DNA of 20,007 bases from UMGS1387 sp045577475 (GTDB lineage Bacteria > Bacillota > Clostridia > Oscillospirales > CAG-382), in NCBI GenBank assembly GCA_045577475.1, contig JAZNIM010000091.1, positions 1-20,007 on the forward strand, read 5' to 3'. Each line of letters begins with the position of its first letter. The stretch's first letter is position 1. Positions 15,359-20,007 of this stretch are shown one piece after another. The position numbers and the translations under genes are program-made. The notes beneath the pieces are model-generated. The model was given only the letters and a program-made list of their open reading frames with translations, ran no database searches and was not told where the DNA came from.

Positions 15359-16219
15359 ATGAAAAAAACGACTATGTATCAGCTTAGCGAAACAAGCAAG
15401 TTTATGATGTCATTTGTTATTGTCACGAAGAAGGATAATTTGATAATTGTGGACGGCGGCCGTCCCGAGGATATGCCTCTTTTAAAAGAATATGTTGCGG
15501 GAAGGCATATTTCGGCGTGGATTCTGACTCATGCCCATATTGACCACATAAGCGGCTTTGTAGATGAAATAAGAAAAAACGGCGGAGCGGATTTTGACAT
15601 AGAAAAGGTATATTATAACTTTCCATCCCTTGAAATTCCGTCCGATGTTTATATACCTGATATTGATTATTTCAAAAGAGAGCTGTATGAGATTTTGCCT
15701 GCTTTTGAAGAAATCAAGCCGTTGCTGTCCAATAAGCTTCACAAGACGTATCAGGGCGAGAGCATACAGGTGGATGAGTGTAAAATTGACTTTATTTTTT
15801 CCTACCACCGCCATCTTACAAGCAATCTTATGAATGACAGTTCCCTTGTTTTTAAGGTGATAACGCCCAATGCTTCCGTGCTGTTTCTGGGGGATTTGGG
15901 CCCTGATGGAGGAGATGTACTGTTTCGCGAGTCCCGTCATTTGCTTAAGAGCGATATTGTTCAAATGGCACATCACGGTCATATGAAGGTTTCTATGGAG
16001 GTTTACGCCGAGATTATGCCAAAAGCGTGTATGTGGTGCTGTCCCGACTGGCTTTATGATGAGGTTGAGGTGCCGACGTATTTGTCTGATGTTGACAGAC
16101 TTACAAAAATGGGGCGAATACGTATGTACGGTACAGCTGTTACAAGAAAATGGATGGATATACTGGGCGTTAAGCAACATTATGTAACCAAGGACGGAAC
16201 AAATACAATAGAACTTTGA
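15359..16219 (+). CDS. MBL-fold (metallo-beta-lactamase superfamily) hydrolase
   Basis: The 286-residue protein carries the di-metal motif THAHIDH (57-63: H58, H60, D62, H63), an early DGG (32-34), FLGDLG with metal-bridging D179, and MAHHGH (203-208). NDSSLVFKV (159-167) followed by FLGD and AHHGH is the arrangement of ComEC/Rec2-like MBL domains. This protein lacks membrane segments and a signal peptide, so it is a stand-alone soluble enzyme. Superfamily members hydrolyse esters, lactones, phosphodiesters or thioesters. The start has GGAGGA 5 bases upstream. It leads an operon with a GH43-like enzyme, a phosphatase and an amidohydrolase, so a sugar lactone or phosphate-ester substrate is plausible but unproven. 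Confidence 0.85.
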   Translation: MKKTTMYQLSETSKFMMSFVIVTKKDNLIIVDGGRPEDMPLLKEYVAGRHISAWILTHAHIDHISGFVDEIRKNGGADFDIEKVYYNFPSLEIPSDVYIPDIDYFKRELYEILPAFEEIKPLLSNKLHKTYQGESIQVDECKIDFIFSYHRHLTSNLMNDSSLVFKVITPNASVLFLGDLGPDGGDVLFRESRHLLKSDIVQMAHHGHMKVSMEVYAEIMPKACMWCCPDWLYDEVEVPTYLSDVDRLTKMGRIRMYGTAVTRKWMDILGVKQHYVTKDGTNTIEL

Positions 16220-16251
16220 ATTTTTTTATAATGACAAGAAAGGTGAGATTC

Positions 16252-17124
16252 ATGAAGTTTTGCGATATTCACATCAGAGACCCCTTTATACTGCCGGAGA
16301 ATGACAAATATTATCTTTACGGTTCAAGAGGTGAAACCTGCTGGGGACCTGCTTCAGGCTTTGACGTTTATGTGAGTGATGACCTTGAAAACTGGTCAGC
16401 TCCCACAGCTATTTTTGAGAACGACGGTACTTTCTGGTCAAATCTCCATTACTGGGCACCCGAAGTGCATAAGTATAAGGGAGCATATTATCTTTTTGCA
16501 TCCTTTAACAGTGAGACAAGGCACAGAGGTACACAGATTTTAAAATCAGACAGTCCCATGGGTCCCTTTGCTCCCATCAGCGACGGACCTGTAACTCCTT
16601 CAGAATGGGAATGCCTCGACGGAACATTATATGTTGAGGACGGTGTTCCTTACATTGTGTTCTGCCATGAATGGGTGCAGTGCAAAGACGGTGAAATGTG
16701 TGCACTGCGTCTTACAGACGACTTGACGGCGGCTATCGGTGAGCCTATGCTGCTGTTTAAGGCTTCTTCATTTAAAAGGGTGAGAACGGTGAAGGACAGA
16801 GGTGACGGTGAGGACGGCTGGTACGTTACTGACGGTCCATTTATGTACACAACCGCCGAAGGAAAGCTTCTTATGATTTGGTCAAGCTTTTCCGAGGAAG
16901 GCGGATATTGCGAGCTGATTTCCTATCCCGATAACAACAGAATAGATGGAAAATGGGTTTGCGATGACAGATGCCTTTTTGAGAAAAACGGCGGTCACGG
17001 CATGATATTCAAAAGCTTTGACGGAAAGCTGTATTTTATCGCTCATACCCCAAATAAGACTCCCGAAGAAAGACCGGCACTTTTTGAAATATGCGAAAAG
17101 GACGGCTCATTGTACATAAAGTAA
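16252..17124 (+). CDS. GH43-like glycoside hydrolase
   Basis: From the Met at 16252 (AAAGGTGAG a few bases upstream) the protein has 290 residues of five-bladed beta-propeller type. HIRDPFIL gives the likely general base D10, HYWAPEVHKYKGAYYLF carries E71, WECLDGTLYVEDG gives the likely pKa-setting D123, and YVTDGPFMY has D194 where the classical GH43 general acid is Glu in an EGP motif. GGHGMIF (H249) matches the central His of the fold. GH43 enzymes are inverting arabinofuranosidases, xylosidases or galactosidases. No signal peptide is present, so it would act on imported oligosaccharides. The preceding stop is 32 bases away, consistent with an operon. An in-frame ATG at 16216 would overlap the upstream gene and lacks a ribosome binding site. 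Confidence 0.85.
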   Translation: MKFCDIHIRDPFILPENDKYYLYGSRGETCWGPASGFDVYVSDDLENWSAPTAIFENDGTFWSNLHYWAPEVHKYKGAYYLFASFNSETRHRGTQILKSDSPMGPFAPISDGPVTPSEWECLDGTLYVEDGVPYIVFCHEWVQCKDGEMCALRLTDDLTAAIGEPMLLFKASSFKRVRTVKDRGDGEDGWYVTDGPFMYTTAEGKLLMIWSSFSEEGGYCELISYPDNNRIDGKWVCDDRCLFEKNGGHGMIFKSFDGKLYFIAHTPNKTPEERPALFEICEKDGSLYIK

Positions 17125-17144
17125 ACGCTGAAAGGAATCCCAAA

Positions 17145-17849
17145 ATGCTTTTATATTTAGTAAGACACGGTGACCCGGTTTATTCTACCGACTCACTTAC
17201 CGAAAGAGGCTTGGTTCAGGCTGAGGCTGTGGGTAAAAGAATTGCCGCATCAAAGATTGATAAAATCTATTCTTCTCCCATGGGCAGGGCAAGAATGACT
17301 GCCGAGCCAGCCGCAAAACTTCTTGGACTTGACGTAAATATCGAACCGTGGGCATATGAAATCGGTGATGAACGAATTACAAGCTATCCCGATGGTGTAA
17401 AAAAGTCAATAACATATGTGCAGTCCTCCGCTTTCCGCGAAAACGGTGATATTGACCTTGGTTATGAGGATACATATAAGTGTCACGTTTTGAGTGATAC
17501 AACTTTGAAGCAAGGTGTTGACAGAGTTGTAAACGGCGGCAGAGAGTTCCTTGAAAGACTTGGTTATAAAGAAGAAAACGGTATTTATAAAATTATAAAA
17601 CCAAACGAAGAAAGAATTGCACTTTTCTGCCATGCTGCACTTACAAAGGCATGGCTAAGTCAGCTTTTGCATGTTCCCGTTCACCTTTGGTGGTCGAGTG
17701 TCAATATCAACCATACGGGAGTTACCGTACTTGAATTCAAAAACTACGAAAACGGCTATACCTCTCCAAAAATGCTGTGCTTTTCGGATATGGGACACCT
17801 GTACAAGGAAGGTCTTGACATGATTCACGATAATAACGTGGAGCTTTAA
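17145..17849 (+). CDS. Histidine phosphatase (phosphoglycerate mutase-like) family protein
   Basis: The 234-residue protein begins MLLYLVRHGDP, with the phospho-accepting H8 in the RHG motif (7-9). YSSPMGRARMTAEPAA (42-57) carries the conserved Arg that binds phosphate, and LFCHAAL (160-166) carries the second catalytic His, H163. Members dephosphorylate small phosphate esters through a phosphohistidine. The start at 17145 is chosen for AAAGGAA upstream; a longer frame overlaps the GH43 gene end. The gap to that gene is 20 bases. Residues about 80-150 are a long insertion between the core motifs, which probably caps the active site and sets specificity. The substrate is unknown; the neighbours suggest a sugar phosphate. 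Confidence 0.85.
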   Translation: MLLYLVRHGDPVYSTDSLTERGLVQAEAVGKRIAASKIDKIYSSPMGRARMTAEPAAKLLGLDVNIEPWAYEIGDERITSYPDGVKKSITYVQSSAFRENGDIDLGYEDTYKCHVLSDTTLKQGVDRVVNGGREFLERLGYKEENGIYKIIKPNEERIALFCHAALTKAWLSQLLHVPVHLWWSSVNINHTGVTVLEFKNYENGYTSPKMLCFSDMGHLYKEGLDMIHDNNVEL

Positions 17850-17868
17850 AAAAGAGGAGATGACGAAA

Positions 17869-18960
17869 ATGAGTGAATTTGCAAGGGAATACGGTCTTGA
17901 ATACGATGACATAATCAACAGTCATGTACATCTATGCTTTGAAAAGCCTGTTGACGAAACGGCAGATGCCTTTAAGAACCTGCTGGAATATTTCGGTTAT
18001 TCTGCTTTTAATATTGCCTCAATTCCTATAAGCTACAGTGTCACCCACAATATTAATACTTTCTACTGCAAATCAAAACTTTCGCCAAATATATACGCTT
18101 CGGCAGGTCTTTATTATGAAAAGGGAATGACTGACGTGCAGAATGAATTTTTACGTCAGGCAAAGATTTACCGTGCAATGGGTGCTGACGGCTATAAAAT
18201 GCTTGACGGCAAAATCAGTCAGTACAGAAAAACAGGTCTTAAGCTTAATGATACAGTATTTGATAAGTTTTATGCTTATGCCGAGGAAAACAGGGTTCCA
18301 ATTCTTTCGCATGTTGCCGATCCGGACACCTTTTGGGACAAGTCGAAAATGTCGGAGTATGCTCTCAGCCGAGGCTGGTATGTTGAGCCCCATGAGCCAA
18401 CCCGTGAAGAAATACGAGGCTGGGTAAGCGATACACTTGAAAAATTCCCTGATATTACAATGGTTCTTGCTCACTTTTACTTCATGTCTGATGACCTTGA
18501 CAGGGCGGCGAAGATGTTTGAAAAGTATCCCAACCTTTACTTTGACATAACACCGGGCGGTGAAATGTTTGTAAAGTTTACTGAAAACTATGACGAAGCA
18601 AGGGCGTTTTTCAAGCAGTACAGCAAGCGTATTATTTACGGTACAGACCTGTATAACGGATTTAACAAGGTTACAAATTTTGCTGCGAACCGTGACTGGC
18701 AGACTCGAAGTTTCTTGGAAAAGAGCGAGCCGTTTATGACTACTCTAAGTGAAAATCCGATTCGTCCGCTTGCTTTGGAAAAGGATGCTATGTATGACAT
18801 TTGCAAGGGGAATTTCCTACGTATTTACGGCAACGTGCCGAGGAGTGTTGATAAAGCTCTTGTTGCAGATGTGGCTGAAAGAATACTCAAGGATTATCCT
18901 GATATTTCCGAGCTTGAAAAGGAAAATATAAAAACGGCTTTAGCTTATTTCAAGTTTTAA
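17869..18960 (+). CDS. Amidohydrolase-family (Amidohydro_2-like) metal-dependent hydrolase
   Basis: The 363-residue TIM-barrel protein shows NSHVHL (17-22; H19 and H21), GADGYKML (105-112), PILSHVADP with H148, MVLAHFYFMSDD with H202, and IIYGTDLYNG with the catalytic-type D260. This is the metal-ligand order of the Amidohydro_2 (PF04909) group, which includes lactonases, decarboxylases and related hydrolases. The start is the Met at 17869, because AGAGGAG (17853-17859) is 9 bases before it; the ATG at 17860 abuts that site. It is the last gene of the operon, ending 43 bases before a strong terminator. Together with the MBL protein it may open lactones or cleave C-O or C-N bonds of a sugar derivative; this is inference. 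Confidence 0.8.
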   Translation: MSEFAREYGLEYDDIINSHVHLCFEKPVDETADAFKNLLEYFGYSAFNIASIPISYSVTHNINTFYCKSKLSPNIYASAGLYYEKGMTDVQNEFLRQAKIYRAMGADGYKMLDGKISQYRKTGLKLNDTVFDKFYAYAEENRVPILSHVADPDTFWDKSKMSEYALSRGWYVEPHEPTREEIRGWVSDTLEKFPDITMVLAHFYFMSDDLDRAAKMFEKYPNLYFDITPGGEMFVKFTENYDEARAFFKQYSKRIIYGTDLYNGFNKVTNFAANRDWQTRSFLEKSEPFMTTLSENPIRPLALEKDAMYDICKGNFLRIYGNVPRSVDKALVADVAERILKDYPDISELEKENIKTALAYFKF

Positions 18961-19003
18961 AGTTCTGATTGAAATATGAGAGTGTACCGTCTAAAAAACA
19001 ATA

Positions 19004-19050
19004 AAAAGCTGAACCAAAACTCGTCTAAGGTTATGGTTCAGCTTTTGTTT
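19004..19050. terminator. Strong bidirectional terminator
   Basis: A perfect 13-bp stem, AAAAGCTGAACCA (19004-19016) with TGGTTCAGCTTTT (19034-19046), has a 17-base loop. T-rich tails follow on both strands. It separates the four-gene operon from the converging partial hydrolase gene. Confidence 0.9.
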
Positions 19051-19065
19051 TAATATCGGATTTAA

Positions 19066-20007
19066 TTATTTTTTGACAATTTTGAATACTGCACCGTCAA
19101 ATCCGTCTATTTCTTCGGTATTACCGTAGTAAACCTCGGCAATTTCATACTTAGCATCAACGGTGATACCGCTCTTTTGTGAATCGTGAGAATAGTTAAC
19201 GGCAACGCAGTAAATACTTCCATCCTCGGCGGGATGGAGGGTTATGCCAACAAATCTGTTGTCTGCCTTGACCTCATGAGTCTTAACCTTGCTTTCAAAG
19301 AGCTTTTTGTACACAAGATAGAAGTTCTTCTTTTCAAAAGCAAGCTTGTCGTTAAGAATTGCCGTTTCAAGCGGATAGTTCACATAAATAACTCTTCCCT
19401 TGCCAAGAGAGTTTTCCAATATAAGGGGATTTTCGTCTGCGTCATAAGCAAGAACTTTGGCACTCGTAGCTTCCATGTAAAGCCGACGGTTTCTTGAATA
19501 GGAAATTTTTTCACCATCCCAATCGTATTCACCTCTGTCACTGCTGCACTCACAGTCAATTACCTTGACACCGGCCAAAGCGTTGAACTCGGCTAGAAGT
19601 CCCGTTTCATTTGAAATGTAAAGTGTTGCGCCTTCCTCCTTAACTCTGCGGATAATTTCGAGATAGTTTTCTCTTTTCATAATCATCTGAGCACAGATTG
19701 AGGGCAGGATGTAAATATCAGAGTGAGGTATTTCGTCATTTCCCATCACAAATTCGATGTTGAGACCTGCTTGCTTAGCAAGAGCATATGTCATGAAGCC
19801 TGCGGCTAAGTGATCCTGCCTGAGAGTGAGAATACAAACCGCATCTGTTTTAGCCTTGGGAAGCTCAAAGTCAAAGCCTCTGATAATGCCGCCGATTTTC
19901 TTGGTTTCCTTTAACACAGGTTTTGGAGTACGGTCTGCATAAATCATGCCAAGCTCAAGCTCACACATCTGAGAGGTATAGGGGTGAGTTGTAAGGTTTG
20001 TCTGCTC
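19066..20007 (-). CDS. GH-A-like glycoside hydrolase, third paralogue, C-terminal part (5' end off the window)
   Basis: The frame is open to the right edge, so the Met at 19968 is internal. The visible end reads EQTNLTTHPYTSQMCELELGMIYADRTPKP. It aligns with HEQVLLPYPPYSWSMIERELGLLYEDYSPKP of the 620-residue hydrolases, that is, from about their residue 304 on. The rest covers the flavodoxin-like domain (DAVCILTLRQD, IYILPSICAQM, GATLYISNETGLL) and the small C-terminal beta domain. It is clearly more diverged than the two left copies. The catalytic Glu residues lie in the missing part, so activity cannot be judged. It converges on the amidohydrolase operon and shares its terminator. Confidence 0.85.
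   Translation of the reverse strand, partial: EQTNLTTHPYTSQMCELELGMIYADRTPKPVLKETKKIGGIIRGFDFELPKAKTDAVCILTLRQDHLAAGFMTYALAKQAGLNIEFVMGNDEIPHSDIYILPSICAQMIMKRENYLEIIRRVKEEGATLYISNETGLLAEFNALAGVKVIDCECSSDRGEYDWDGEKISYSRNRRLYMEATSAKVLAYDADENPLILENSLGKGRVIYVNYPLETAILNDKLAFEKKNFYLVYKKLFESKVKTHEVKADNRFVGITLHPAEDGSIYCVAVNYSHDSQKSGITVDAKYEIAEVYYGNTEEIDGFDGAVFKIVKK

Noticed and set aside
15482..16180. 232-residue open frame on the minus strand opposite the MBL gene
   Set aside because: It mirrors the THAHIDH-containing MBL gene; the composition is His/Ile/Asn-rich nonsense typical of an antisense shadow and there is no start signal.

Overview
The window looks like a chromosomal segment of a low-to-moderate-GC Gram-positive anaerobe, probably a gut-type member of the Clostridia. 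This rests on AGGAGG-type ribosome binding sites about 5-9 bases before the starts, sigma-A promoters close to TTGACA-N17-TATAAT, short terminator hairpins, and clostridial-looking protein families. No rRNA, tRNA, mobile element or CRISPR array was seen. The placement is inference; no marker gene is present.

Left part (1-5700). The 3' end of an FAD-dependent oxidoreductase gene runs in from the left edge. It converges on two tandem minus-strand genes (910-2772 and 2936-4798) for 620-residue clan GH-A-like glycoside hydrolases. These are collinear duplicates with the same catalytic Glu pair (E162/E265), and each has its own strong promoter and terminator. An AraC-family regulator (4912-5685) lies upstream on the same strand. 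A third, diverged member of the same family enters from the right edge (19066-20007).

Centre (5700-12000). Divergent from the regulator is an operon of three genes: a DUF5107-like protein with a TPR-like tail, then two tandem paralogous TIM-barrel proteins of 687 and 692 residues that I cannot place in a named glycoside hydrolase family. The intergenic region carries a 12-bp direct repeat with exactly 21-bp periodicity. Its downstream copy overlaps the -35 of the operon promoter, the classical geometry of an AraC-type activator site. A weaker pair in the same register, also 21 bp apart, precedes the hydrolase gene at 4798. I therefore infer one regulon covering the regulator, the central operon and at least one GH-A hydrolase.

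Middle-right (12000-15200). A small two-gene minus-strand unit encodes an XRE-type repressor-like protein and a divergent family I inorganic pyrophosphatase. Divergent from it is a secreted, very acidic protein with three copper-amine-oxidase-N/'stalk'-like repeats.

Right part (15200-19050). A plus-strand operon encodes an MBL-fold hydrolase, a GH43-like glycosidase, a histidine phosphatase and an amidohydrolase, ending in a strong terminator. None of the glycoside hydrolases complete at the N-terminus has a signal peptide, and no transporter lies in the window. The likely picture is a cytoplasmic carbohydrate-degradation island acting on oligosaccharides imported by a system encoded elsewhere. 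Substrates cannot be read from the sequence.
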